From: Linnemannia schmuckeri
Taxonomy: Eukaryota > Mortierellomycota > Mortierellomycetes > Mortierellales > Mortierellaceae
Reading direction: 5' to 3'
DNA length: 64,000 bases
NCBI GenBank assembly: GCA_029449235.1
Contig: JANATG010000010.1
Span: forward strand, 1,178,001-1,242,000
Position numbers and translations under genes: made by a program. The notes below the pieces were generated by a model. That model was not told the origin of the DNA. It saw only the letters and a program-made list of their open reading frames with translations, and ran no database searches. Positions 50,425 through 62,200 of this stretch are shown here, in pieces. Each line of letters begins with the position of its first letter. The stretch's first letter is position 1.

Positions 50425-52056
50425 CTAATAGACGTCAACTCCAGCAAGGGACATTGCCAGACTGATTTCCCTTATGCGCTCAGGGTCTGGATGCATAAAT
50501 GGCGAAATGTGCCTAAGCTTTTTCCAATGCTCCTTTATCCAGTCTACCTCTTCCTCCTCGAAAACCTGTTGATTACTGAACGACAACACCTCCAGTCGCC
50601 CAACATTCTCCAACAAACCAAGCCCATGTCGCAAGTCCAGACGCATCCGACGCTCCAGCTCGACTGCATTCGTGAGGGGTCTACTGTTCAGGATCAGCGT
50701 GTCAAGTTGATGAAGTTTACCCAGACGCTCAAACACGGCCACATGTAGCTCTTCGCGACTCTGCTTATTTTTCTTCTTCTCCTTCTTGCCTTCAGCGATC
50801 ATCTCCTCCTTGTTGTCATTGTCGTTGTCATTGTCAATAATGATGTCGACCTTGAGCTTCTTCATCCTCGTAGCAGCCCACTCTTGCCCGTGAGCGACAT
50901 GAGACGCCAATAAATAGTTGGCAAAAAAGACCTCCAGCACCGGACATCGCTCTAGGATCGTCTGGACAACGACACTGGACTCTGGTGCAGCCCACTCAAG
51001 GACTCTTAAGTCATGGATGTTCAGCTTGCGCATACTCTCAAACAAGTTCTGCTTCTCGAAAGCGGCCAAGGTCTGATATCCAAATAAGCTCTCAGGGACA
51101 AGAAACTCCTCCACCGGCACCGCCCCTAGACTTCCTGCAATCTGAGCCAATTGTTCGTCTGTGAAGCCTGCTATGATCAGAGCCACGCGAGCGAGCAAAG
51201 GCCAGAAACCTGCCACGAACCGTTGGACGATCGCATCTCTCGGACAGTCGCGAGTGTAGCTGAAGTACATTCTCAGGTCTTGAAGGTTCGGGCATCGAGC
51301 TAGGGCTCTGACCTGGCCAAGGTTAGGGGAGGCGGCATACTGGCCGATGAGAATGCTGGCATCGTGGTTTTCAGCTTCATTCGCATCCGTAACCGCGCTA
51401 AGGTCGAGCTTCTTCATCCTCGGAAATGTGGTGTCCATATCCTGGCCAAGCGGAAGGGCATCAGGATTCGCCGGCAAAAATATAGAGGTCAAATACAACT
51501 TCTCCAGCTGTGAACGACAGATACGCCAAAGCCCATGGTCTGGACGATCGATCCCATTGGGAGGGCTGTTCATATTCTTGCCCCCATGCACCGAGATTGT
51601 CCTTATACCAGAATGACTGGCAACAGCGTCCCAAAAGCCTTCTGCAGCGTTGATGGCCGGCCAGGTATCGTTGAGATTAAGAATCTCCAACCCACGATTC
51701 TGTCGAATAATAACGGTAACAGCATCCCAATAAGTCGAATCCAGGATCCCAGCGGGGAGGCCATCAAAGGACAGGGACAAAGAGCGGACTTGACGGAGCC
51801 CTGGGAAAAAAAAGTACTCATGGGGAAGGTTGGAGCAGTAGGCGAGGGTGGAGATGTGGTGTGCATGTCGGTCGATGGTGTCGATGGAGGGCCACGTCTC
51901 TCGACGGTAGGTCCAGAGGGAGAACTTTTCCCAGATGAGGGGGACGATAGTTTGGTGCCAGGCTTTGCAGACAAGAAGGCAGGACTCGCGGTCCTTGTTG
52001 TCGAGGAAGGATGCGACGTGGAGGAGAATCTCGGGGAGGTCGAGCGGATGTGTCAT
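50425..52056 (-). CDS. F-box/LRR protein (543 aa)
   Basis: Single exon. F-box at about 4-48 (LDLPEILLHVASFLDNKDRESCLLVCKAWHQTIVPLIWEKF). LRR-type strands follow: VRSLSLSFDGLP, LEILNLNDTWP, IRTISVHGG, LEKLYLTSIFLP, MKKLDLSAV, LQDLRMYFS, MRKLNIHDLRVLEWAAPE, LEVFFANYLL, LDTLILNSRPL and LEVLSFSNQQVF. The end EEEVDWIKEHWKKLRHISPF is a common C-terminal motif of this family (compare EWIQNRRPQFSEI in the fragment at 42961 and WIIEHWGGRLTHM in the 766-aa neighbour). A short Asp/Asn/Lys-rich insert (DNDNDNDNKEE) is at about 415-440. It is head-to-head with the next F-box gene, 558 bases between the chosen starts. Confidence 0.87.
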   Translation of the reverse strand: MTHPLDLPEILLHVASFLDNKDRESCLLVCKAWHQTIVPLIWEKFSLWTYRRETWPSIDTIDRHAHHISTLAYCSNLPHEYFFFPGLRQVRSLSLSFDGLPAGILDSTYWDAVTVIIRQNRGLEILNLNDTWPAINAAEGFWDAVASHSGIRTISVHGGKNMNSPPNGIDRPDHGLWRICRSQLEKLYLTSIFLPANPDALPLGQDMDTTFPRMKKLDLSAVTDANEAENHDASILIGQYAASPNLGQVRALARCPNLQDLRMYFSYTRDCPRDAIVQRFVAGFWPLLARVALIIAGFTDEQLAQIAGSLGAVPVEEFLVPESLFGYQTLAAFEKQNLFESMRKLNIHDLRVLEWAAPESSVVVQTILERCPVLEVFFANYLLASHVAHGQEWAATRMKKLKVDIIIDNDNDNDNKEEMIAEGKKEKKKNKQSREELHVAVFERLGKLHQLDTLILNSRPLTNAVELERRMRLDLRHGLGLLENVGRLEVLSFSNQQVFEEEEVDWIKEHWKKLRHISPFMHPDPERIREISLAMSLAGVDVY

Positions 52057-52614
52057 TGTGAAAAGGGAGCGGTGTGAGAAAAAGGCAAGACGTTACCTGA
52101 TCGCCTTTGTAGTTTATGTTTGAGTGTTGGGTCTGTCCCACAGTTAAGGAAAATAAAATAAAATTCATGCGCAACCGCCGTCGTCATGGTTATCGATTCT
52201 GAACAGAGTTTGGAGGTTGTTCGCCCATGGTTACCCAGTCCCCAGTTGCCAGGACAGGGGTCGAGGATCCAAAGATACGAACATGGTCGCTCATCTGCTG
52301 TGTGCTATGTCCCAGGAACACAGTCAATTAGTCTCACTCACTGATGGGCATCACCAAAGGAAAGAGAAGAGTCGACAGATATCACACACATCAGCAGGAC
52401 TGGAACTATGATCCAAGCAAAATTTGGTGGCAACACTTCTCCTTGTGCCATTGTGCCAGGCTTGAAGTTTCGACTCTGCCTTTTCCCCTTCTTTTCTTCT
52501 TTTTCCTTGTCCTTCACGCATAAAACCACTATCGGTTCTCTCTTTCTTGTTTCTTTCAGCCTTTTCTCAGCCTTTGTCTCTTCCACGACCTATTTCCTTC
52601 TACCCATTCTACTA
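52057..52614. promoter_or_regulatory. Divergent region between two F-box genes
   Basis: The only sequence between start codons at 52056 (minus) and 52615 (plus). The right part is pyrimidine-rich with CTTTTTC repeats, as in other leaders here. The open frame from 52408 is not used because the extra residues are translated leader. Confidence 0.4.
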
Positions 52615-55371
52615 ATGCATGCAATCACTTCATGGCACCGCACATGTACCCAACCACAACATACGCCCTTACCCTCTCAACAACAACAACAACGACATGA
52701 AGAAAAAGAACGTCCCGCAACACACCACCCAAACCACACTCCTCTATTCATCCCAGAAATCCTCGAACCCATCCTCTCCCTCCTCGACCAAAAATCTCTC
52801 CTCGCCTCACGACTTGTTTGTTCCACCTGGGCAGCCATCGCTCGACCATGTCTCTCACTCGAGTCCGTCTGGAGGGATTGTTCGCTTTCTGAAACCAAGA
52901 CCGTCTGTCTTGAGAGGTTGGCGAGAACTGACACCCTTGTTGTTGTGTACCATCCAAAGAACACATCCAGTGCCATGACCTCACCGTCGTTGACGGAGGC
53001 CGCAGTCATGGACAAGGACAAGGAAAAGGATAGTATTCTATTTGGATCGATGACACCGCCTCTCACCACCCTTCAACGAGCAGCCCGTGTGAAAAAATTG
53101 GTTTTGAAGGATGCGTACGAATTCCACGCAAGGCTGGAGGCGTTTCTGGACGTCTTTCCGACACTGACAACTCTTACACTCGATGGGCTCATCAAGGGTC
53201 CTCTTCGGATCGATATCCTTCTGGCGTCGTGTCCCTGCCTTAAATCCCTCTCCGTCGAGTATGTCCTTAGCGATTTTGTCTTCTGGGGTCCACCTTCACC
53301 ACGGTCTATCGCCAACCAACATCAACCACAGTCTCTGGGCGAATCTATTCTACAATACATCAACCAACCCTTTGTACCTCCACCACCACCGCAGCGCAGA
53401 TATGGACTACAGACACTCATTCTCCGCCATGCGATCTCCAGTCAAGCTGTTATCCAGTCAATGCTCCAAGCACTGCCCTCACTCCTGTCGCTCGAGATCC
53501 GGTTCTTGAAGATTCCAAACTCACACCTCGTGAATCCGGGATTCTTTGACCGTCCTGCATTCTTCCGAGCCCTAAGTGGATCCTGCCCAAACCTCCAACA
53601 CCTCCACTTCTCAATCTTCCAACGCCTCCTCCTCGTCACTGATTCGATGGCCATGTGCGAAGCCCTCCCAACCCTCACAGGACTAGGTTTCCCCTGCCAG
53701 GACCTGGAATCCTTTCGACAACCGACCTGGACCGGCGAGACCGGTACCAGTGGATTCGGACCTGACGCCCCACGGTTGGGCGTACTGGAGTTTTATGTCA
53801 ACCATTTGACTCGACTGGAGTTGTTGGCGTATCGGTACCTGCAGGAGGACAGTCTTATCAGCAACCTGCATGCGTTTCTGACAGAGGCCGTTCATTTACG
53901 GCATTTGGTTGCGCCCAAGGTCAATTACTGGACAGAGTTCTTGGAAATGAAGGTCGTCCACATCAACAACAACGGCGCCGGCGTCCCCTTTATCCGAACT
54001 ACTGCAGATGGCCAAGACCAATACCAACACCAACACCAAGCAACCGCCGTCATGTCTGCCGCAGCAGGAGCGACGGGATCAGGCGGTTCACTATCGCAAT
54101 GGGCAGCCTCCAAAACCAAAACCTGGGGCTGGGCCTGCAGGAACCTCGAAACTCTACACCTAGGATTCAAAGCCAAGGAAGGCTACACTCTCAATAGTCA
54201 CAGCAACAGTGGTACCGGGAAACATGTCGTGGAAGAGGAGTCCCGGATTCTGTTCGGCTTTATCTCTCGGAACTGTCGTCATTTGAGAGATCTGCATATT
54301 CGAAAATATTCTTTGGATCTAAGTCTTGAGGGTGGGTTCTGTCTGTTGACGCAGTTGAGGGAGTTGGAGCGGTTGGTGATCTGGAGTCAGACGAAGGGGC
54401 TTCGGTTGCGCGAGAGGGATGTTGACTGGATCGGATACAGTGGTGCTGATGATGCTGCTGTAGTAGATGTGGTTGCTGCTGAGCAGCAGCAGCAGGAGAT
54501 GCCAGCGCTTAAAGAAACGAACATACCTGTACCTTCTGTAGTGGATACCCTAACAACTACTACCAAGGCTACTTCCACCCCCGCCTCAGAATCAACCACC
54601 ACGATCGCCACAGAAGCAGGAGCAGAAACACGAACAGAAACAACCGACGCTTCAAAAGCATCAACCACGACTCCGGCCATTACTGTCTCTGTTCACGATG
54701 CTACAGTACACCACAACAGTGCTTATAACAACACCAACAACAACAACTCCAACATCAGTGCATCCACTATCAACATTATCAGTCCTAATAACGCTGATAC
54801 CAAAGAGTCCAAGCATCGTCTCAAATCATTCTTTCGCCGATTATCAAGTTCCTCCTCCTCCTCCATAGCATCCACGCCATCGCCACCGTCAAACATCCGT
54901 TTCCAACAACAACAGCCGCAGCAACCACGACGACGGCAGCAAGTGCTCATTATCCAAAAACACCTCCCAAAATTCTATACCAACATGCCCTCGCCAGTCG
55001 TCACAGTCTTCAAAACCGATGACGATTGGTTTGCAAGGACAACCCTCACCAGTTCCGCCTTTGGATGGACCAATCTGGTCGCCGCCGCCTTTCAAACCTA
55101 TACCTCGCATACCTCGCGTAACACCAGCAACTCAACAACGGGATCAATACCTTCCTCACCATCGCAGGAGGAAAAAAGGCAAGAGGAGGAAGCGGCAGTA
55201 CCATTATTTGCAAAAAAAGACCTGTCCGCATACCGCTGCTGGCCACATCTTCGAACAATGATCTGGGCAATCGATCCTGTAAACATCTTCCATGACGAAC
55301 GCGCCTCAAAAGTGTTCTCCAAATTGAGACCTGACATAGATTTCAAAGTCCAACAGTACCTTGAATGGTAG
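52615..55371 (+). CDS. Large F-box/LRR protein (918 aa)
   Basis: Single exon. The frame is open from 52408; ATG 52615 (MHAITSWHRTC) is preferred since upstream sequence is pyrimidine leader, with moderate certainty. A Gln-rich start is followed by the F-box at about 42-90 (IPEILEPILSLLDQKSLLASRLVCSTWAAIARPCL). LRR strands come next (LTTLTLDGLIKGP, LKSLSVEYVLSD, LQTLILRHAIS, LLSLEIRFLK, LQHLHFSIFQRL, LETLHLGFKA, LRDLHIRKYSLDLSLEGGFC). The last matches QELSIRRRQLNLNLAGGLCL in the 740-aa protein, so the two are paralogs. A disordered Thr/Ser/Asn/Gln-rich segment (about 640-800) precedes a C-terminal block (CWPHLRTMIWAIDP...SKLRPDIDFKVQQYLEW). The gene is convergent with the FAS1 gene, 78 bases between stop codons. 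Confidence 0.83.
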   Translation: MHAITSWHRTCTQPQHTPLPSQQQQQRHEEKERPATHHPNHTPLFIPEILEPILSLLDQKSLLASRLVCSTWAAIARPCLSLESVWRDCSLSETKTVCLERLARTDTLVVVYHPKNTSSAMTSPSLTEAAVMDKDKEKDSILFGSMTPPLTTLQRAARVKKLVLKDAYEFHARLEAFLDVFPTLTTLTLDGLIKGPLRIDILLASCPCLKSLSVEYVLSDFVFWGPPSPRSIANQHQPQSLGESILQYINQPFVPPPPPQRRYGLQTLILRHAISSQAVIQSMLQALPSLLSLEIRFLKIPNSHLVNPGFFDRPAFFRALSGSCPNLQHLHFSIFQRLLLVTDSMAMCEALPTLTGLGFPCQDLESFRQPTWTGETGTSGFGPDAPRLGVLEFYVNHLTRLELLAYRYLQEDSLISNLHAFLTEAVHLRHLVAPKVNYWTEFLEMKVVHINNNGAGVPFIRTTADGQDQYQHQHQATAVMSAAAGATGSGGSLSQWAASKTKTWGWACRNLETLHLGFKAKEGYTLNSHSNSGTGKHVVEEESRILFGFISRNCRHLRDLHIRKYSLDLSLEGGFCLLTQLRELERLVIWSQTKGLRLRERDVDWIGYSGADDAAVVDVVAAEQQQQEMPALKETNIPVPSVVDTLTTTTKATSTPASESTTTIATEAGAETRTETTDASKASTTTPAITVSVHDATVHHNSAYNNTNNNNSNISASTINIISPNNADTKESKHRLKSFFRRLSSSSSSSIASTPSPPSNIRFQQQQPQQPRRRQQVLIIQKHLPKFYTNMPSPVVTVFKTDDDWFARTTLTSSAFGWTNLVAAAFQTYTSHTSRNTSNSTTGSIPSSPSQEEKRQEEEAAVPLFAKKDLSAYRCWPHLRTMIWAIDPVNIFHDERASKVFSKLRPDIDFKVQQYLEW

Positions 55372-55449
55372 TAGCAAAAAAAAAAAAAAAATAGTTAAAA
55401 AAGAATATTTACAAAAACAACGTTGGCTTGTGGCTATCTACATTTCATA

Positions 55450-58400
55450 CTACGCGCGGGTTCCAGGCTCCTCTGTGGCGGCACCAGTAGCCTCTCCTAA
55501 AGTGAGTGTAGTATCTCCATTAGCTCCATCGCGATGGCCATTAGCATGCTCGGTACTGTTCGACGCCTCTGCAACTGGTGCAGCAGCGGCAGCAGCAGCG
55601 TCAGCCGGTTGAGCAGACGCTCTGCCCCCTGAGCCATCTCCTCCAGTAGCAGCCTCCTCATCAGTGGTAGGGACACGGTCATAGCCCTCCAAATGACGAA
55701 TCTCTGTGATCAAAGCATAAAGCGAGACAGCCGTCAATCCACACAGGGCAGTCGTGCCCACAAGCGCTAAAAGCACAACGCTGATCCAGAACCAAGCTGC
55801 GCCCAGAGGATCAGGATCGCCAGGCAACAGAACGCGATCGATCACATACACAACACCGCCCGGTCGTGGGGCTGACATGATACCAACAGTCTCGCCGGCA
55901 GATCCTGCTCCCTGATGTCTCATTCCTGAATGTCTTTTAGCGGTCAAAATACTTCCTTCCTCTTCATCATCTGGCCAGGCGGGGTGAGCAAAACCCTGGG
56001 CAACAACGCGGGCTTCCTTTTTGGATCTGGCTCCCTTAACACGAACACCAAACGTGGTGCCATCGTGATGAACATCCCTGAAACTCAGTCTAGCGTCATT
56101 GTTCAGCATACTAGCTTCATCGTCTTTGATATCTTCCTCCAGATGGATGACCTTGCCGGGGATCACATGCAGACGCACAAGACGCGCCACAAACTCAAGG
56201 TCAGTCAGGGCTCCCTCAAGTCCAGCCTTCTGGAAAGCCTCATCTGTTGGTGCAAACAGCGTATAGTCCTGCTCCCAGTTTGTCAGGATGCGAGTGATAT
56301 TAGACGTCTCGAACGCCTTCAAGAAGCTACGAGTGCCAGCTCCCTGCAAAACATTGTAAAGTGTGATGTCAAGTGATGGGGGCAAAGCGACTGAAGACAC
56401 CGTGTGAACCACTCCGGACTCCACCAGCACATCTATAGAAATTACAATCAAGGATAAAAAAAACGTAAATATTTGATGCTTTCGATCAGAACAGCAATAT
56501 AAACACCCAAAAACATAACAATAAATAATGCGCACAGATGATATCGACATACCTTTTGTTGTAACGAGACCGCCAACTTGCTCCGAACGCTCCAGTCGAC
56601 CCTCGCCAACATGAATGTTGTCCCCACTCTTCTCCACCACCAGCTCACTGCCCTCGGAAGTGACCAATGTCGTACGTCCTGTCTTGATGTCCGCAGTGTA
56701 GTAAAGACCGTCCACAATAGCATAGCGAGTGACAGCCTCCAATGCAGCCAGAGAAGAATCTTCGTTGAGCAACAGGTAGTTGTTGACTACACCCAAGTTG
56801 TCCCATGCTGCTGTGCTGGGTGCAAACACAGTGACCTCACGAGCGTCCGACAATCTGCGTCCAAGTCCCGTAGCGCTCAAGGCTTGCGCGAATCCTGACA
56901 ATGACTCGTCCGACTTTATAGTCTTGACCAATGGTAACGGGAGTTGCAATGGGCGGTCCAGCAAATAAATAAGAGACTTTCCAACATGGACTATCGCGAC
57001 AAGAGAAGCGGATTGCGTTTGTCAGTTATGGATCACCTATCAAAGATCCATTGCGCCTCGCAACTGACGTAACTGAAACATGCGAAAAATGCCCTCTAGC
57101 AAATACCTGGTTCTGCCTTGATCTCGACACCGGCAAGAGAAATAGTGGTGCGCCTGTGATTCTGTTTGACGCTAATCTTGGAGCGCTGTGCATGGCCGTT
57201 CAACTGCTCGGTAAGCAGCTCCGTCTCCAAGAGGTGACCGTCTTTAAAGTCCGAAAGCACCTTCTTTCCAGGGACAATGTGGTATCGCAGAATTTCGCCC
57301 GGTTCAGCCAAAGAGCCAAGGCTACCTGGTGGATAGGCATCGTCCCGAGGTGCAAAGATGGTGTAGCTGACGTCCGGGTCGTCAATATAATGGCTCATGC
57401 CCTGTTGTCGCAGTTCATCTGCAAACCGTGTCGCATTCAAGCCGACCAAGTACTTTCCTGCCGTCCAGACAAGAGCACTCGGGAGCAATGGTCGAGAGAC
57501 GACGTGAATCACACCGTTCGATGCCAGGATATCTGTCTTTTCCACCTCGGCATTGTCGACCAACAGCTTGTCGTCCAGGTTAACCATTAATTCTTGTCCC
57601 TCCACAGTAGAAAGGCTGCTGCTCCCGGGGAGAATATCCTTTCTGTAAACGGCGCCGCGATGAATGTGATGGTGGAAAGTAATGGCCAAATCCTGACGCC
57701 CTTGCTCGTGTCGGAGATACTGGATTTGAATTGCGTTGAGTTTCTTGAAGCCTTCGATCGAGGGCGCAAAGACAGTGAAGGGCTGATGCTTGCGCAAAAG
57801 GTCATCAAGTCCGGCATTGTGAGCGATGTCATAAAGGAACTCCAAGTCCGGGTGCTTCTTCATAGTCTCCACTAAAAAAAATGATAGAAAATGATGGTAT
57901 CGTGCATGGTATTAGCGAGTGAGGATTTTTCTCTTTTTTGCATGAATAGTTTGGTAACATGGTATTGCTGTTCAAGTCCATTAAGCACGAAAAATGAATA
58001 ACGGGGCAAAAGCGATAAAGGAAGAGAGCAATGCCATTGTGTGTGGCAAGAGCAGGAAAAACTTACCAAGATCGACTGGAGGTACCATCAATCGATTGAT
58101 AACGTGGACTACACCGTTATCAGCCTGCCAATCCTTCTCTAGCAACTCGGCATCACCAACAAAGATCTTCCCAATCCTTCCTGGTCTCCACGACCCTTTC
58201 GAGACAGCGACCAACTGGCCCTGGTTATTATCACCCAAATATCCATCTTTGATAAGCGTTGTCTCGAGAAGCATGGTATCCTTGAAGTTTTGGGTTAGAA
58301 TACTCTCCCAAAGGATATGGTAGAGGAGCGTCTCCCTATCCATGCGCTTGCCTGGGTTATCTTTTTCCCACTGGGAGAAGGCGGCGTTGGTAGGGGCAAA

Positions 58401-58577
58401 GAAGGTGCAGGTCTTGCGGTTGTTGAGGAAGGGGACGAGACGGAGCTTTTGGAGGTGTTTGATGAGGATCGAGAATCCTGGGTCAGCGGAGACGAGGTCG
58501 ATGACTGTCTTTGAGGCGATGACACATGAGGCCCATGCCAGTAGGGCGGGGAGCAGCAGGAGCCATGGACGTCTCAT
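55450..58577 (-). CDS. Membrane-anchored fasciclin-like protein with five FAS1 domains
   Basis: Four exons (58067-58577, 57107-57871, 56553-56990, 55450-56432) join in phase 1 each time to 898 aa. Residues 1-22 are a signal peptide (MRRPWLLLLPALLAWASCVIAS). Five FAS1 modules follow, each with an H1-like motif (TFFAPTNAAFSQW, TVFAPSIEGFKKL, TIFAPRDDAYPPG, TVFAPSTAAWDNL, TLFAPTDEAFQKA) and a closing H2-like strand (NGVVHVINRLMVPP, NGVIHVVSRPLLP, ... SGVVHTVSSVALP, GGVVYVIDRVLLPG). A single membrane span (about 765-795, WFWISVVLLALVGTTALCGL) leaves a cytosolic tail of about 100 Ala/Thr/Gly-rich residues. FAS1 proteins act in cell adhesion and wall association. In yeast and Schizosaccharomyces, related vacuolar or autophagy-linked membrane proteins have the same layout, so location may be plasma membrane or vacuole. 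Confidence 0.92.
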
Positions 58578-59291
58578 TTGCTGTCAAGTTGTATTGCTTG
58601 TTGTTTGCTGATGGGCGAAGTTGTTTGTTATCTGTTGTTGTTGTTAGTTTAGTGGCAATAACAAAAGGTATTGGGAAAAAGTGAAGGGGAACGGGAAGAG
58701 TAAGGGAAGGGGAAGAGTAAAGAAAGGGTCTGGAGTGAAGGAGCGGGTGAGAACACAGCGAAGATAGGTGAGAAAAAATAAGGAAGGACGCATCATGCTG
58801 ACATCCACAGGAACTAAGCTTTGATTAAGGGTAACACTTTTTTTTTTATTTCGCCCTGTTGCAAAATAAGGTGGCGGCTAGGCAGCGGTGGCGATGCCTT
58901 AGATTAGCAGTCATATTCTTTGTAGACATAGTATTAGTAGTGCGCCCAGCCCTCTTGTCTGCTCTTTGTCCTTTTACACATCACTTCTTGGACAAGAGCA
59001 ATACTGACAAGAGTTTCGTTGGCGCGTTACAGGTACAAACCCCCTCTTTGATATTATGAATAGAAGGTCCTTTTACACATCACTTCTTGGACGAGAGCAA
59101 TACTGACAAGAGTTTCGTTGGCGCGTTACAGTATATTGTTTCGTGTGGTTCCATTAGGACATTACTATCACTACCCCGTACCAATTGAGGGCTTAACAGC
59201 GGTCCTATAACTCTGGCCTTCGACCCTCTCCCTGAGTAACAGCCCATTCCTTTCCTTCGGGATTGGTTCATATGTATCCTCAAGGAGACAG
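58578..59291. other. Intergenic region with a recent 65-bp duplication
   Basis: Leader of the FAS1 gene, then sequence without coding potential that contains two 65-bp direct repeats (58968-59032, 59067-59131). Confidence 0.45.
58968..59131 (+). repeat. Direct repeat, two 65-bp units separated by 34 bp
   Basis: Units 58968-59032 and 59067-59131 begin GTCCTTTTACACATCACTTC and end GGCGCGTTACAG. One difference was noticed (GACAAG versus GACGAG), so the duplication is recent. Confidence 0.93.
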
Positions 59292-62200
59292 CTACAGCAG
59301 TCCGGAGCGGAGGTCGCTCATAGCAAGCCCAATCGCCACCATCTCATCACCATACGCCCGCTGCAGATAGATCGACAGACGGTCCCGGTCAACATGTGGC
59401 AATACATCGCTCAGCTTGTCAAGACTCTGTTCCGTCAAATAATCATTGTTGTGCGACGGTGACTGGCTCAAGGGCACTACCGCAACAGAATATCGCTGGT
59501 CCAACGTACGCTTCTGTTGTTCCTGTTGTTGCTGCTCCAACTGCGCCTGCTCTTGCTGTAGCTCCTTTTTGCGATCCTTCTTGCTGCTCCGCTTCTGGTT
59601 CTTGGCAAATGACGCAAGCGACGAGAACGACGCTGACGAGTAGCGGTGACTCTTTTCTGTCTTCTCCTTCATTGGTTCCACCATCCCACGGCCGGGTGTT
59701 GTGGGCGAGAGATATCCTTGTGCGAACGATTGCTGCCTCTGCTGCTGCTGCTGCTGTTGTTGTTGCCAATGCTGGTGCTGTTGAGACTGTTGCTGCTTTC
59801 TTGCAACGGTCGCAGGCGATGTAACCAGCGAGGAGCTCGATCCATGACCAGCTGAGGATGGGCCTGCGTAGGTCAAAGGCCGCGAAAGTCCTCCTCCTCC
59901 TCCTCCTGTCGAGAGCGGACTCGACCATCCTTCATTGGCCTGGTGGTTGTTTGTCTGCACGCTGGGCCGAACAACTGAGAACCCACCGATTGGAATCATG
60001 ATGGGGGATGTTAAGGGTGAGTAGACTTCATCCTTGCTCTTTGTCTCATCAGCATAGGGAATAGCGGTGCCGTCTGACTGGTAGGCGTACGCAGGTCGCG
60101 TGTTCTCTGACATTGCCAAATCCTGCTGCTGCTGCTTCAATCCAGCTGTGAGAGAAGACGTGGTCGATGAGGTGTTCAAGTCTCCGGTGCTCTTTGACGA
60201 GTCAGACATAGACAAAGTATTCGAAGACATGGATCGGAGAGAGGAGCTTGACAGAGACCCATACGATCCAATGGAGGTGGATCGTAGTACTGGGCGTGCC
60301 CCAGACGTCTGCCCAGCGTTAGGAACGATCATCATGCTGGCGGGACGGCGGGTATAGTGGCTCGAAAGACTTCTCTTGATGGGGCGTTCCATAAAGGCAG
60401 ACGACGTCGCGATGGGTGGAGATAAAGTCGTTGTAGGGGAGATGAGTGCGAGAGGGCCTTCCGAACGATAAGAGAGAGGAGAGGTAACCAGGTCAGAGCC
60501 CTGTTGCTGTTGGTTCTGAGATTCACTGCTGCTGCCGCTATTCGTCCGGTACACAGGCGAGTCTTTTCCAACAATGGACATACGACTTCCAGCCTGAAGA
60601 TCCGACATGGCTCGGCTTCTCAGTGAGTTGGACAGAGGGTTTCCTTGACCGACAACAGCAATACTGTTACGCTTCTGGTGCGATAAGAACGTTGAGCCTC
60701 CTGAGGATGGAGAGGGGATCAATCCAGTACGTGGCTGCAACGAGGCGGAAGAAAAGTTCTTGTGGCTATTCACTCCTTGCGGCACAGGAGGAATGGCAGA
60801 GTTGACAGCAACCGCACTGGGGTTCGGCAAGTTGCGAGCTAATCCAGGGGACCAAGCTCCTAGTTCGACAGCAGATTTTGCGCTCTTTTGCTTGTAGAAC
60901 AACGAGCCAGTGCCTGAGGGATGATGTGGCTCAGGGGTGGGTGCCATACCGCTCGAGATGTCCATAGATAAGCGCTTGCCTGCATTTTTGATCCTGGCAC
61001 CTAATCCATGGCCGCTGCTGATGCTGCTGGTTTGAGCGCTGCCGGCGTGTAGAGCAGACGGCGTCATGCGACCGCTAGCCATCGACAGCTTGGACGCCAA
61101 GGTATCACCTTGGCCCTGCACTTGCTTCCCAACAATAGCTTTGACGATCGCCGGTGGATCTATTTCCATAGTAAGAGCAGAACAATGTGTCAACGAATAG
61201 CTCAATTAGTCGCTTTGCTTTGTTGATTTTTTTAGCTGGCGAGAAATGAATGTTACCTTTCATTAAAGCTGGACGATCCTGCATCATGCTGCGTAGAGCC
61301 CATACATCAAGGCCAGATCTCGCCCGTGTGAATTCTGCGCAGGCGAGTGAGTAAGCCGTATTCCTCTCCTGTAATGTCATCTTGCGAACACGGTAAGCCT
61401 TGAGTGGAATGGGCTTCAGACTCAAATCTGGGAAGACCAACTTCTCTGGTGGGATGTCCGCCAGCTGTCCGCGACCTGGAACAGCACCAAAGACACCTCC
61501 CTCGCTTGAGTAGCTCTGAACGCTTCTGAGGCTCTGTCGGCTTTTGGTGGCTGTGCTCCGAGCGGTATCCCGTGCATCCATTTCCTGACTGGCCGCCGTC
61601 GACTTTTCGCTTGAAGAAGCAATGGACGACGATGCCGAGGATACAGAGATTCCCCTCTGGAGCCGCTGCTTGTCGGGCATCGTACGAAGCAAAGCCTCAC
61701 GTCCAGCCAGAATCCTCGCCTCACGAGTCGTTAAAGGTGTTGTTGGGGTCATCGATGTTGCGGAAGCCGAGGAAAAGATGTCGTTGGCGGACGGGGAGTT
61801 AGCTCCAGGAGAGTCCTGCGATTTTGATCCAAGAGATCCGCGGCGAGCATCCATGGGCGAAATAGTTATCGATGATGTCGTCGTTGAGGCCATAGTCTCC
61901 CCGACATCGACTGGTGGCGACAGAGGAGCGAGATCCCAGCTTGGAAGATCTAGAAGACTCTTTCCAAAACCTGATTCCGATCCAATCGCAGTGCCTCCTT
62001 GTGCATTGTCCATCTGTGTCCGAGATGCAGCGGCAGCTGATGCAGCGGCCAGACCCATACCGGAAGTAACAAGGCTCAGTCGCTTCCTTTCCGTGTGGGT
62101 GAGATCATGCAGGTGCGACAAGTTGTCCTGTGGGCCTCCGGGCTGCAGATCCTGTTCGTTATTGGCAGTCGTGGTATCGGCTCGATTGAGGTCTCGCGTT

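Noticed and set aside
52408..52614. N-terminal extension of the 918-aa F-box protein
   Set aside because: Pyrimidine-rich leader translated as Phe/Ser/Leu; not needed for the F-box.
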